From contig NZ_LT629844.1 of NCBI RefSeq assembly GCF_900106785.1, positions 629,109 through 693,108 of the forward strand: DNA of 64,000 nucleotides, read 5' to 3'. Positions within the stretch are counted from its first letter, which is position 1. Each line of letters begins with the position of its first letter. Below the pieces are notes generated by a model. That model did not search any database. It was not told the origin of the DNA and worked only from the letters and a program-made list of their open reading frames with translations. This DNA comes from Prevotellamassilia timonensis. Its GTDB lineage: Bacteria > Bacteroidota > Bacteroidia > Bacteroidales > Bacteroidaceae. A program made the translations under genes and the position numbers. Shown in pieces: positions 35,056-44,286 of the stretch.

Positions 35056-36549
35056 TTACCTTACAAAGAAGGTTTCGACCAACGAACACAACTGTTCATT
35101 AGTTAAATTGTCAATACCTACTTTATCAATAAAGGTGTATTCTTCTTTCTTGCTGGTAATCACGAATTTGCGTTCTTTTCCTTCCACTTCACATAAAAGG
35201 TGATAGTTACCTTTGTACGCCTTTTCTACACGCACATTCTCAAAAATAGTATCACCAATTCTGAACGAAACATTCTTTCTTTGTTCTAACAATCTCCACT
35301 CTGCGAGATGATTGTTAAGGGTGGTTTCTACAGCACCTATCCAACGCTGACTAACTTCGCATTCTTCTGCAAAGTGTCTGAATTGGCGAATGGCAGAAGC
35401 AACCTCATCAATGATGGTTTTTGCCTTTCTGATACCGTTATCCTTGCCAAGAGCCAAAGTATCTTCAAGAGTCTGACCTTGAAGTTTACCCCGCATCATC
35501 AGACAATGCATCTTCTCAGGAAGAAAACCACCGACATTGAAGATATAAGTCATATCGTATGCCGGAGAAAGTTGCCAATAGCCGCTTTCGTCCATCAGGA
35601 ACGAGAAGTTCTTGTTGTGATCATCAGTATTGTTGGCAAGAATATTGAATACCATTCTGCGAAAGACTTCCTCCTGGGTGCTTTCTGGCAGGCGCATCTT
35701 GCGACAAACCATCATCAACTTTTCGTAGCTGTCGGCATCAGGATATAGAGCTGCCAATGTCTGCATGTGCAATTTGCGTTCTTCATCACGATCAAAACGA
35801 TGTGTAATGAAATGCTTCTGACCTTCCACCTCTATAATCCTGCAAGGCATCATGTTTATACCTGCAGCCATAGCCATTTTATAGTAAGCCATTTCCAATT
35901 CTGCTGACGAGCGTTCAGCATCGCCAAACTTCAGTATGCAATAATCAAAGCCCTTGTGACCGGCAATCTGTCCGCTTCTTATTTCTCCCGTTTTCGGATT
36001 TATCGCTATGATTGCCTTAGGTTGGCGACCGCCTGCTGATGTTCCGACAGCTATCAGCGACTGCATGGTCAGCGATTCGTCAGGCATAAGTCTTACATTC
36101 TCACGCTCAACGAATATTCTCTGGGCCAAATCTGTCAATGCTTTCATATTCAGCTTTTCCGACTTTCTGATGCCTGATGATTCGGGGATAAACTCCAAAG
36201 CTCCCATACCTCGCTTACCTATAAACGACAGAATTTCAAGCGGAGTAATCTCCTGATTGCGAATGCCTTTCTGTATGCGCCAGCACTCAAACACCTGGTC
36301 ACCCCAAGCGTCAGGCAAAGAGTCTGCAAGAAAAGGAGGCAGTTTGCGGTAAAGCTTAGTTTCCTTGTCACCCATGATGGGACGTCGGCTAGCAGGTGAC
36401 TTGACAGAAGCCACAAGTGGGAACGGATCAAGTCCTCCACCAAGGAAAGCTGGATTATACTCGAAAAACGAAATGCCTCTCCTTGCATCCCAGGACAAGC
36501 GGCCGATTTCCTTGTCCCAAAGCATTATTTTCAAAGAACTTGCTATCAT
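35056..36549 (-). CDS. hipA: HipA-family serine/threonine kinase toxin
   Basis: This 497-residue protein has the full HipA layout. The N-terminal subdomain contains LPDAWGDQVFECW. The nucleotide-binding loop reads VGTSAGGRQPKAIIAI, then CILKF. The substrate and helical part has HFITHRFDR. The catalytic region reads ILANNTDDHNKNFSFLMD, with LSPAYDMTYIF supplying the metal-binding Asp. HipA kinases phosphorylate aminoacyl-tRNA synthetases and cause growth arrest. Its start overlaps the stop of the HTH gene by 4 bp, the usual hipBA coupling. All key residues look intact. Confidence 0.92.
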   Translation of the reverse strand: MIASSLKIMLWDKEIGRLSWDARRGISFFEYNPAFLGGGLDPFPLVASVKSPASRRPIMGDKETKLYRKLPPFLADSLPDAWGDQVFECWRIQKGIRNQEITPLEILSFIGKRGMGALEFIPESSGIRKSEKLNMKALTDLAQRIFVERENVRLMPDESLTMQSLIAVGTSAGGRQPKAIIAINPKTGEIRSGQIAGHKGFDYCILKFGDAERSSAELEMAYYKMAMAAGINMMPCRIIEVEGQKHFITHRFDRDEERKLHMQTLAALYPDADSYEKLMMVCRKMRLPESTQEEVFRRMVFNILANNTDDHNKNFSFLMDESGYWQLSPAYDMTYIFNVGGFLPEKMHCLMMRGKLQGQTLEDTLALGKDNGIRKAKTIIDEVASAIRQFRHFAEECEVSQRWIGAVETTLNNHLAEWRLLEQRKNVSFRIGDTIFENVRVEKAYKGNYHLLCEVEGKERKFVITSKKEEYTFIDKVGIDNLTNEQLCSLVETFFVR

Positions 36550-36854
36550 GATTTCTTATGTCTAATTCGTTGAACTTTCTTTTCTTTCTTCACAAGGTAT
36601 GCAGATGGCGGTAAATCCGGCATCAGTTCGTCAAGCGCATCTATCAGACCGATTGCCTTCAGCAGCAAAAGGAAGGTGCCGAGCGATACATTGCCCGATG
36701 TACCATTCTCAAACTTATGAATGGTAGTGATTGTAATACCCGATTGTTCAGATACCTCTTTCTGCGTCATATTGCTACGCAGACGGTAATCCTTGAATCT
36801 TGCACCAAGAAGTTTTACCAATTCCGGTATAGAATACTCGTAATAATCAATCAT
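36546..36854 (-). CDS. hipB: HipB-like HTH antitoxin
   Basis: This 102-residue protein (ATG at 36854) has a Cro/CI HTH at about residues 12-70: LGARFKDYRLRSNMTQKEVS, then QSGITITTIHKFENG. A short basic tail ends KVQRIRHKKS. It directly precedes hipA with a 4-bp overlap. It should bind HipA and repress the operon. Confidence 0.88.
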   Translation of the reverse strand: MIDYYEYSIPELVKLLGARFKDYRLRSNMTQKEVSEQSGITITTIHKFENGTSGNVSLGTFLLLLKAIGLIDALDELMPDLPPSAYLVKKEKKVQRIRHKKS

Positions 36855-37214
36855 GATTCGTTGCTTTAATTTACACTGCAATATAAGTTAGATGAATAAT
36901 ATGAGGTTATATTATATTCTGCTTATACTTATGAATGCAAAAATACTCATTTTTTTTCAATATCTATCAACTACCATGAAGTTAACAGGTAGTTTTGTCA
37001 AGTATTTCCATACTTCATCACTTTTTTGCGCTATGTGATGGCGCAGAAGGTGATGTATACGTGTTGGCGGAATTAGTAAACAAGTTGATTAGTTAACCTG
37101 TTAACTGAAATTCCGCCAACGGGTATTACTAACATATCGACACTCATTCATTGTAGGATATGCTTGTTTTGTGCACGAAAAGTAATTTTATATAGAAATA
37201 ATATAACAAAATGT
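36855..37214. other. hipBA promoter region and a family B repeat copy, no gene
   Basis: Upstream of hipB lies an AT-rich stretch with the dyads ATAAGT/ACTTAT (36884 and 36930 area) and AATAT/ATATT around 36897-36912, candidate HipB operators. A family B copy (GTTGGCGGAATTAGTAAACA to AATTCCGCCAACGGG) lies at 37062-37130. I see no coding sequence. Confidence 0.5.
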
Positions 37215-37244
37215 TTGCTGTTTAGAGAAATATGTCTACTTTTG
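37215..37244 (+). promoter_or_regulatory. Promoter of the secreted protein pair
   Basis: TTG-N19-TACTTTTG, about 120 bp before the ATG at 37364. Confidence 0.6.
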
Positions 37245-37363
37245 TCAGCGAAACAAGATTACACAACTAAAATAACGCGCCATATACCTAACACACAGCG
37301 TATGTCGTCATTTGTTTTACTTGTATCTTAGAATTATCAACCTAACATAACACCTATTTGTTT

Positions 37364-37858
37364 ATGAAAAAAACACACAAATGGTTAGGAGTCGCCCTGT
37401 GCGCCATGGCCTTCGGTGGTAGTGCACAAGCACAAAAACTGATGGTAGTGGAAATGCAGGACCGTGCCGATAACTGGTCTTGCGCATTGAGCAAGATTTC
37501 GGCTGCCACTTTCCTCAATGGCCAAATCAGTTTTGGGGCCGATGAAGGCGAAACTACAACCACTCTCAAGGCCATCGACCTGAAGGGTATCGAAAAAATC
37601 ACCTTTGTCGACGATCCCACAGCCGTCAAATCCGTAGTAGCAAGTCCTGCAGCAAAGTTGCGTGCCGTGGTAATGGGCAACACACTGCGTGTAAAGGGCT
37701 ATTCGGGCCCGGCCACCCGTTTGACTATTGTGGCTGCTACAGGCCAGACCATACAGAATTATGGCACATGGCGTGGAGGTGACATCAATATTGCCACACT
37801 CACTCCGGGCGTCTATATTGCAAAGGTAGGCAACCAAACATTCAAGTTCAGCAAGTAA
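37364..37858 (+). CDS. Secreted protein with C-terminal sorting-like beta domain
   Basis: This 164-residue protein has a signal peptide (KWLGVALCAMAFGGSAQA). Its middle has a short AIDLKGIEKITFVD segment that also appears in related form in the next protein (AVDRIQQITFP). The C-terminal 70 residues (LTIVAATGQTIQNYG, then GVYIAKVGNQTFKFSK) resemble the beta-sandwich C-terminal domains of Bacteroidetes secreted proteins, as in type IX secretion signals. The two genes lie 72 bp apart and are probably one unit. Confidence 0.7.
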   Translation: MKKTHKWLGVALCAMAFGGSAQAQKLMVVEMQDRADNWSCALSKISAATFLNGQISFGADEGETTTTLKAIDLKGIEKITFVDDPTAVKSVVASPAAKLRAVVMGNTLRVKGYSGPATRLTIVAATGQTIQNYGTWRGGDINIATLTPGVYIAKVGNQTFKFSK

Positions 37859-37930
37859 CTAAAAACACATTCACCCAAGTGTCACCGCACACATGTAGCG
37901 GCGCACAGGTATAAAAAGTATAATCAGTCT

Positions 37931-39280
37931 ATGAAAAAAGTATACATCACCCTTCTTTCGGCCCTCTTTGCCGGTAGTGCATTTGCACAAACTTTGTCAA
38001 ACGACCGTATGGTCATTTTCGATGCAGCAGGCAACACACACCCCTTTGCTGTAGATCGCATACAGCAAATCACTTTCCCAACAGTTGATGGCGAAGCAAG
38101 TGCAGCTATTACGGTCAAGGGCATTGACCGCGACAGTGTGACGTTTGTCGTAACACGTAACGACTTCTGTATGAACTTCAAACTCGACATTCTGCCCACA
38201 ACCACTGCCGACATGCTGAGCGATGCCGCAGCAGCTGCCTATGTTGACAAAAATAACAAGACTGTTTACTCAATGGACTTTACCAATGGCAAGGTAGAGT
38301 TGGCAAGTTTTGGTGCTACACCACTTACCGACTATACTGCTATCACCGTAGGTCTCGACCAATATGGCACACCCTGTGGCGTAAGTCGTGCCAACTTCCA
38401 AACACTGCCTGCAGTGTTGGTTGGCGACCCCAAGGTTGAGACTGTGGCCGACAGCACAGTGATAGGTCAGCGCGAGTTCTCAATTGGTACTTTGGCCAAT
38501 GCCGACGTCAAGGGTTATGCACTCCTTGCTGGCGAGAAAGGATCTATCCAGAAGCAGTACAAGCAGTTCGCTCCCATGTTTGGTTACAAAAACTTTGGCG
38601 AAATGGTGAAAGGTTGGGGCTTTAACCATACATTGGAGGAAGGTCAAACAACTTGGAAGCCTATAAAGGATTCTTGGACCTCTATGGATCCCGGTACCGA
38701 ATACGAAGTATTTGTTCAGGCATGGGACGCCAACGACAACTTCACACCTTGCGACACCATCACCATTACCACACAGACAAAGGGTGGCCAGGGCGCAGCT
38801 TCGGTTGACATCGCTCTTGGCGATTACAGGTTGACCGATTGGGAAGGTGAGCAAAAGTACAGCCAGTTTATCACCTTCACTCCCAACGATCAGACAAGCG
38901 TTTACCGTTTCAATGTGTACAAGGCTGAGCAATATGATGCCGATCCCGAAGGTGCAAACAGCTACGTAGCTCAGGATCCTCCCATGCCCGTGGCTAAATG
39001 GTTCTTCTATGAGCCTATAACAACCGATTTCCAGATCGATCCCAATACCGAGGCTGTAGCAGTAGCTGCTGCCAAGAATGCCAATGGCGAGTGGGGTACA
39101 GTTTGCGTTAAGCGTTTCACTACTCCTTCTGCCACTGCACCGGCCGCTGCACCTGCCATGAAGGCTAATGCCAAGACAGGCTTTGTAGCTCGTCAGCGTC
39201 ACAACTTCACCGTAACCATGCCTCAGGCTGGCCGTTTGCCCAAGTTTGGCAAGGTAAGCACTGGTGTCATCATGAAGTAA
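37931..39280 (+). CDS. Secreted hypothetical protein
   Basis: This 449-residue protein has a signal peptide (MKKVYITLLSALFAGSAFAQ). It shares the AVDRIQQITF segment with its upstream neighbour, then has Ala- and Thr-rich beta-type sequence with fibronectin-like stretches (TAITVGLDQYG, GTEYEVFVQAWDANDNF). There is no catalytic motif I recognise and no clear C-terminal sorting domain. It is co-directional with the preceding secreted protein and followed by a terminator. Confidence 0.65.
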   Translation: MKKVYITLLSALFAGSAFAQTLSNDRMVIFDAAGNTHPFAVDRIQQITFPTVDGEASAAITVKGIDRDSVTFVVTRNDFCMNFKLDILPTTTADMLSDAAAAAYVDKNNKTVYSMDFTNGKVELASFGATPLTDYTAITVGLDQYGTPCGVSRANFQTLPAVLVGDPKVETVADSTVIGQREFSIGTLANADVKGYALLAGEKGSIQKQYKQFAPMFGYKNFGEMVKGWGFNHTLEEGQTTWKPIKDSWTSMDPGTEYEVFVQAWDANDNFTPCDTITITTQTKGGQGAASVDIALGDYRLTDWEGEQKYSQFITFTPNDQTSVYRFNVYKAEQYDADPEGANSYVAQDPPMPVAKWFFYEPITTDFQIDPNTEAVAVAAAKNANGEWGTVCVKRFTTPSATAPAAAPAMKANAKTGFVARQRHNFTVTMPQAGRLPKFGKVSTGVIMK

Positions 39281-39320
39281 TTCAACGTTCCGATACACCG
39301 CGTAGTATTTATAAAGTTTT

Positions 39321-39366
39321 ACTGCCCGTCCGCTGTTCTCACACAGTATGGACGGGCAGTTTGCGT
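39321..39366 (+). terminator. Terminator after the secreted protein pair
   Basis: ACTGCCCGTCC and GGACGGGCAGT form an 11-bp stem with an 18-nt loop, then a short T-containing tail. Confidence 0.7.
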
Positions 39367-39460
39367 TGTTAGGTAGGTTGTGGGGGATATGAATTGTTGC
39401 AGTGATTGTATCTTACACAAAAAGCAGCCCCGTGCCACTCTATGTATCGGAATATATCGT

Positions 39461-39468
39461 TACCTTTG
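39461..39468 (+). promoter_or_regulatory. Minus-7 box of the nitroreductase gene
   Basis: TACCTTTG, about 26 bp before the ATG at 39494. A clear minus-33 TTG is not evident. Confidence 0.45.
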
Positions 39469-39493
39469 TGTTCAAACCCAAACAAAACAAATT

Positions 39494-40222
39494 ATGACAA
39501 GACGTTCAATACGCAAATATAGTACACGTGATATAGATGATGCGTTACTCAACAGCTTGCTTGCCGAGGCCGAACATACTCAAACCATGGGTAACTTGCA
39601 GTTGTATTCGGTGGTGGTGACACGCAGCAGCGAAATGAAGCAAAAACTCGCACCAGCACATTTCAATCAGCCCATGGTGACGCAGGCTCCTGTTGTGCTC
39701 ACATTCTGTGCCGACTATAACCGCACAACACAATGGGGATTGCAGCGCAAGGGGCACCCCGGTTACGACAACTTCCTTTCATACCAAAATGCGGCAACCG
39801 ATGCACTGCTCTATTGTCAGCGTTTTTGCGATTTGGCTGAGGCTGCAGGTCTTGGCTTGTGCTTTCTTGGTACAACCATTTATCAGCCGCAACTTATTGT
39901 CGATGTACTCAAACTGCCGCGTTTGGTAATGCCTGTGGCTACCATTACGCTTGGCTGGCCCGACGAAAATCCGCCGGTAAGCGATCGCTTGCCGCTCACC
40001 GCCATTCGTCACGACGAAACATATCAGCCTGTTACGCCCGATACAATAAACCGCGATTACGCAGCAAAAGAGGCTTTACCCGAAAACAAAGAGTTGGTAC
40101 AAGTAAACGGCACCGAAACATTGGCGCAAATATTTACCGACATTCGTTATACTGCTGCCGATTGCCGTGCCATGTCCCAAACATTGCTCGACACCTTGCG
40201 CAAACAGGGCTTTGCTTGCTAA
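39494..40222 (+). CDS. Nitroreductase-family oxidoreductase
   Basis: This 242-residue soluble protein begins MTRRSIRKYSTRDIDDALLN, the FMN-phosphate-binding RRSxRxY motif of nitroreductases. Later segments are MVTQAPVVLTFCADYNR, EAAGLGLCFLGTTIYQP and VMPVATITLGWPDENPP, all typical of the family. It reduces nitro compounds or quinones with NAD(P)H; the natural substrate is unknown. The start was set at the ATG right before this motif. Downstream is a cluster of family A repeats. Confidence 0.88.
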   Translation: MTRRSIRKYSTRDIDDALLNSLLAEAEHTQTMGNLQLYSVVVTRSSEMKQKLAPAHFNQPMVTQAPVVLTFCADYNRTTQWGLQRKGHPGYDNFLSYQNAATDALLYCQRFCDLAEAAGLGLCFLGTTIYQPQLIVDVLKLPRLVMPVATITLGWPDENPPVSDRLPLTAIRHDETYQPVTPDTINRDYAAKEALPENKELVQVNGTETLAQIFTDIRYTAADCRAMSQTLLDTLRKQGFAC

Positions 40223-40226
40223 TTAT

Positions 40227-40800
40227 TGTCCGGTAAAACGTAAACATACGAACGGACTCAAGCACCAAACGCAAGCACTAATGGGGGCGACGCGTCCCGC
40301 GTCGGAAATCAGGGCAAAGGCTCACAGCCAGTCGTGTAATTAGCGCTGTCTGTGAGCCTTTATATTTAGTGTATGAACATGGCTTTTTCCCCGACGCGAG
40401 ACGCGTCGCCCCCATTAGTGCTTGCGTTTAGTGCTTGCGCTTTCGTGCTTGAAGAAACGCAAGCACTAATGGGGGCGACGCGTCCCGCGTCGGAAATCAA
40501 GGCAAAGGCTCACAGCCAGTCGTGTAATTAGCGCTGTCTGTGAGCCTTTATATTTAGTGTATGAACATGGCTTTTTCCCCGACGCGAGACGCGTCGCCCC
40601 CATTAGTGGTAGCGTTTTGTGGTTGCGCTTAGTGGTAGCGTTTTCGTGCTTGAAGAAACGCAAGCACTAATGGGGGCGACGCGTCCCGCGTCGGGAAAAT
40701 CAAGGCAAAGGCTCACAGCTAGTCGTGTAATTAGCGCTGTCTGTGAGCCTTTATTTAGTGTATGAGCAGCGCATTTTTCCCGCGGCGCGCGTCCATCAGC
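40227..40800. repeat. Three tandem family A palindromic repeats (copies 5-7)
   Basis: Left end TTGTCCGGTAAAACGTAAAC, then three units starting near 40267, 40455 and 40658 (188 and 203 bp apart). Each has GCACTAATGGGGGCGACGCG, a spacer hairpin AAAGGCTCACAG...CTGTGAGCCTTTAT, and the inverted core. The third lacks its right arm and stops at the 3' end of tcdA. Spacers are nearly identical, so the array arose by recent duplication. Confidence 0.85.
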
Positions 40801-41608
40801 GAGCACCGCTCGCTGTGGCATCTTGCATAATCAGTCCTGCAATAGTAAAGCCAAATATGGCCGTGATGTGCGAAAGGCTTCCGTTGATTTGAGCCTTCGA
40901 ACTGCACCATTCATGGTTAAGCAAGTCTGGGTCGCCGGGACCGTTTTCAGCTTTCGGACACAGACATGCTGCTGTGCCGCAGGCATGACTCTGTCCAAGG
41001 TTGGGCAACAACTCCTCGCTGTACACACACTTAAACTTGTGGGCAGGAAAAATATGCTGCTTCTTGAATTTGCGGCGTAGTGCGGCACCTAACGGGCAGC
41101 CCTTCACTTTCCAAAATTCTGCCACCGCCACTTTGGTTGGGTCCATTTTCAGCGCAGCGCCCATCGACGAGAAAAATTTCGCTTTCGTGCGGCAGGCGTT
41201 AAGAATAAGCAGCGCTTTGTCCTGTAACGAGTCAATCGCATCGACAATGTAGTCATAGTTCTCAATGCCAAATTCGTTGGCAGTGCTTTCCGTGTATATC
41301 TTTTGCATGGCCGTGATGTCAGCCTTTGGGTTGATGCTGAGCAAACGCTCTTTCAGAGCCTCAACCTTCACCATGCCAATCGTCTTCATGGTGGCCATGA
41401 TCTGACGGTTCACGTTAGTTATGCACACACGGTCCGAATCAACAATGGTCAGGTGTTTGATGCCTGACCGCACTAAACTTTCGGCACACCAACTACCCAC
41501 GCCGCCCACGCCAAAGATAATGACGCGCTTTTCGGCCAGCAAATCCATTGTGTCGGCCCCAAGCAAACGTTCAGAGCGGTTATATATAGCTTTCTCTATG
41601 CTTCCCAT
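40796..41608 (-). CDS. tcdA: tRNA threonylcarbamoyladenosine dehydratase (ThiF/E1-like)
   Basis: This 270-residue protein is an E1-like adenylating enzyme: ATP-binding VIIFGVGGVGSWCAESLVRSG, then DSDRVCITNVNRQIMA, YDYIVDAIDSLQDK and a Cys-rich C-terminal stretch. TcdA cyclises t6A37 to ct6A in tRNAs that decode ANN codons. It begins inside the end of the HAD gene (13-bp overlap), so the two are coupled. Its last codons form a small palindrome (CAGCGAG...CTCGCTG) that abuts the repeat array. Confidence 0.9.
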   Translation of the reverse strand: MGSIEKAIYNRSERLLGADTMDLLAEKRVIIFGVGGVGSWCAESLVRSGIKHLTIVDSDRVCITNVNRQIMATMKTIGMVKVEALKERLLSINPKADITAMQKIYTESTANEFGIENYDYIVDAIDSLQDKALLILNACRTKAKFFSSMGAALKMDPTKVAVAEFWKVKGCPLGAALRRKFKKQHIFPAHKFKCVYSEELLPNLGQSHACGTAACLCPKAENGPGDPDLLNHEWCSSKAQINGSLSHITAIFGFTIAGLIMQDATASGAR

Positions 41609-42324
41609 TCAGTATTCAGTGTATTAAAGTTTTGAGCCAATGCAGTCATCGAGTCGAACAGCACGTTGGCACCTTCGTCTGTCAGCACCTTTTCGGGCAG
41701 AGGGCCAGTATTTACTGCAATAGTAAAAATGCCAGCGGCCACACCAGCGCGCACGCCGAGCGGTGCATTCTCAACCACCAGGGCCTCGTCAGCACCAACG
41801 CCAGCCTTTTCAAGTCCCATAAGGTAAGGCTCAGGGTTAGGCTTGCCATGCTTCACGTCCTTGCTCGACACAATGAGTTCGGGGGTGAAAAATCCAGGGT
41901 AGTTATGGTCAAGCCGGTCGAGCAACGACTTTTGTCCGCTGCCTGTCACAACCACAATGGTCAGTCCTGCGGCCTTTACCTCTTGCAGCACCTGCAGTGC
42001 GCCAGGCATTTTGGGCGCTTCAGGACAAGCGTTGAACAAACGGCACTTCTCCTTGTATATCTGTTCAATCTCCTCGGCCGTGGCGTCGCGTTTCCAATAG
42101 CGGTTAGCCAATATGTTGATAGTTGATGCACCAGTGCGTCCCTCGTGCATATAAGCCTCTTCAGGCTCCATGTCAAGGCCGAACTCCGTGCATACTTTGG
42201 CCCATGAGGCAGCATGATTGGGCATGGAGTCGAACAGCACACCGTCCATGTCGAACAGTACAGCACGCAACTTTCGTGCAGGTTTACCTTTGCGGTAAGC
42301 GTCAATTTGCGACTTAAACGTCAT
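41596..42324 (-). CDS. HAD-family phosphatase, beta-phosphoglucomutase-like
   Basis: This 242-residue protein (ATG at 42324) has HAD motif I AVLFDMDGVLFDSMPNH, motif II VVVTGSGQKS, motif III with KPNPEPYL and motif IV VVENAPLGVRAGVAAG. An alpha-helical cap follows motif I, as in the beta-phosphoglucomutase subfamily. The substrate is probably a sugar phosphate. It is coupled to tcdA downstream; pgi lies upstream on the same strand behind a family B repeat. Confidence 0.88.
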   Translation of the reverse strand: MTFKSQIDAYRKGKPARKLRAVLFDMDGVLFDSMPNHAASWAKVCTEFGLDMEPEEAYMHEGRTGASTINILANRYWKRDATAEEIEQIYKEKCRLFNACPEAPKMPGALQVLQEVKAAGLTIVVVTGSGQKSLLDRLDHNYPGFFTPELIVSSKDVKHGKPNPEPYLMGLEKAGVGADEALVVENAPLGVRAGVAAGIFTIAVNTGPLPEKVLTDEGANVLFDSMTALAQNFNTLNTEWEA

Positions 42325-42423
42325 GTGAATATGATCTTTTTTAGCTACAAAACGGCAGACACGGCTATGGCATTCCCCTCTTCGTTCAGGAGGGCGGTGC
42401 CATGGTCGTGTCTGCTTCGTAAT

Positions 42424-42554
42424 AATCCTTGGTTGACAGGTTAACAAGTAAGTATGTTATACACTTTATTATGTTAAAGTTAGAATGGTTAGAAACCTTT
42501 GGCAAATCTACCAATGTTAACCCGTTATCTTGTCAACTAATTCCGCCAACGCGT
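42424..42554. repeat. Family B repeat copy
   Basis: GGTTGACAGGTTAACAAGTAAG on the left, ATGTTAAAGTTAGAATGG in the middle, GTTAACCCGTTATCTTGTCAAC and AATTCCGCCAACGCG on the right. It fills the gap between pgi and the HAD gene. Confidence 0.7.
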
Positions 42555-42556
42555 TA

Positions 42557-43903
42557 TTATAGTCTGGCCTTGATGGCTTCAGTCTCCTTTTCATAGCCAG
42601 GTTTGCCGAGCAAAGCAAACATGTTCTTCTTGTATGCCTCAACGCCCGGTTGGTTGAACGGGTTAACCTCGAGCAGCAAACCGCTGATGCCGCAGGCACG
42701 CTCAAAGAAGTAAATCATCTGGCCGAGGTGGTACTCGTCAAGTCGTTCAACCACCAGTCGCATATTAGGCACACCGCCATCAACGTGGGCCAGCTGCGTG
42801 CCAAGTTCGGCCATCTTGTTCACCTCGTCTACGCGCTTGCCTTCAAGGAAGTTAAGTCCGTCAAGGTTCTCATCGTCGTGGGGGAAGAGTACGGTGTGCT
42901 CAGGAGTCTCCACCGAAACAACCGTTTCAAATATGGTGCGTTCGCCCTCTTGAATCCATTGGCCCATTGAGTGCAAGTCAGTAGTAAAGTCAACAGCTGC
43001 GGGGAAAATGCCCTTGCCGTCCTTACCCTCGCTCTCGCCATAGAGCTGCTTCCACCATTCGTTCATGTAGTGGAGCTTAGGTTGGAAGTTAACCAATATT
43101 TCAGTCTTCTTGCCATTGGCATAGAGAGCGTTGCGCACGGCAGCGTATTGTTCAGCAGGGTTTTCTGCAAAAGGCACTTCAGGTGCAGTGAGTTTCTCCA
43201 TGTCGGCAGCACCCTTCACAAGTGCTTCAATGTCAAAACCGGCACAAGCAATGGGCAGCAAACCTACAGGTGTGAGCACTGAGAAACGGCCGCCTACATT
43301 GTCGGGAATGATAAAACTCTTATAGCCTTCCTTGTCAGCGGTCACGCGTGCGGCACCCTTCTTGGCATCAGTAACGGCCACAATCACCTTGCGTGCCATT
43401 TCAATGCCGCGTTGCTCCTCGCATTGCTTGCGCAGCAAGCGGAAAGCCAAAGCTGTCTCGGTAGTAGTACCACTCTTCGAGATGTTGATCACGCCAAATT
43501 TGCGACCCTTCAAGTAGGTTGTCAACTCGTAAAGATAGTCCTCGCCAATATTGTTACCAGCAAAGAGCATGATGGGATTTTTGCCATCATTGGCAAGCCA
43601 TTCAAAGCTGTTGCCGAGTGCTTCGATCACGGCACGTGCACCCAGGTAGCTACCGCCGATACCGGCCACTACAATGGTGTCGCAGTTTTCGCGCAGCACC
43701 TTGGCGGTCTCTTTCAGGTCTGCCAAATGTTCGGGTGTGATTGACGATGCCAAGTGCATCCAGCCCAAAAAGTCATTGCCAGCGCATGTGCTATCTTCGA
43801 GTGCCTTTTGTGCTGCTTTAACGCGGGGTTCGAGTGCCTCAACGGCACCAGCTGCTAAAAATTGTGCAGCCTTGCTTACTTCTAAACGAATATTCTTGCT
43901 CAT
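42557..43903 (-). CDS. pgi: Glucose-6-phosphate isomerase
   Basis: This 448-residue enzyme interconverts glucose-6-phosphate and fructose-6-phosphate. Seen are [19 protein letters not shown], the SIS-domain phosphate site [19 protein letters not shown], the signature [19 protein letters not shown], and the C-terminal [19 protein letters not shown] with the catalytic Lys. The short length is that of the bacterial/archaeal SIS-type PGI. Four promoter-like copies precede it in a tandem repeat. Confidence 0.96.
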   Translation of the reverse strand: MSKNIRLEVSKAAQFLAAGAVEALEPRVKAAQKALEDSTCAGNDFLGWMHLASSITPEHLADLKETAKVLRENCDTIVVAGIGGSYLGARAVIEALGNSFEWLANDGKNPIMLFAGNNIGEDYLYELTTYLKGRKFGVINISKSGTTTETALAFRLLRKQCEEQRGIEMARKVIVAVTDAKKGAARVTADKEGYKSFIIPDNVGGRFSVLTPVGLLPIACAGFDIEALVKGAADMEKLTAPEVPFAENPAEQYAAVRNALYANGKKTEILVNFQPKLHYMNEWWKQLYGESEGKDGKGIFPAAVDFTTDLHSMGQWIQEGERTIFETVVSVETPEHTVLFPHDDENLDGLNFLEGKRVDEVNKMAELGTQLAHVDGGVPNMRLVVERLDEYHLGQMIYFFERACGISGLLLEVNPFNQPGVEAYKKNMFALLGKPGYEKETEAIKARL

Positions 43904-43941
43904 AATACAATATAAGTATGTACTAATTTAGTTTGTGGGGG

Positions 43942-44235
43942 CAAAGTTAGTGCAAGGCGAGCGCAATACAAAGCGAAAGTCTTAAAACTTTTGTTTCGTA
44001 TTGCCGAGCCGCCGCCTAACTTGGCGAAACAAAGTTAGTGCAAGGCGAGCGCAATACAAAGCGAAAGTCTTAAAACTTTCGTTTAGTATTGCCGAGCCGC
44101 CGCCTAACTTGGCGAAACAAAGTTAGTGCAAGGCGAGCGCAATACAAAGCGAAAGTCTTAAAACTTTCGTTTAGTATTGCCGAACCGCCGCCTAACTTGG
44201 CGAAGCAAAGTTAGTGCAAACCGAATGCCCTGCAA
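43942..44235 (-). promoter_or_regulatory. pgi: Tandem-duplicated pgi promoter inside an 88-bp palindromic repeat
   Basis: Three near-identical 88-bp units start at 43943, 44031 and 44119, plus a partial fourth at 44207. On the minus strand each contains TTG-N19-TAACTTTG (43942-43971, 44030-44059, 44118-44147, 44206-44235), a consensus Bacteroidetes promoter pointing at pgi. The rest of each unit is palindromic, with GCAATAC and GTATTGC enclosing GAAAGT/ACTTTC. The nearest copy would give a leader of about 30 nt. Confidence 0.7.
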
Positions 44236-44286
44236 AGCAAAAAATGTATTTTTTGTATTGTCCGGTAAAACCATTCTGATATCATG

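Noticed and set aside
40263-40800. Three ~190-bp repeats as a CRISPR or tandem gene array
   Set aside because: Spacers are near identical and no open frame is shared; they are copies of the dispersed family A palindrome.
43943-44218. Regular 88-bp repeats as a possible CRISPR array
   Set aside because: Units are contiguous and self-palindromic, with no variable spacers and no cas genes.
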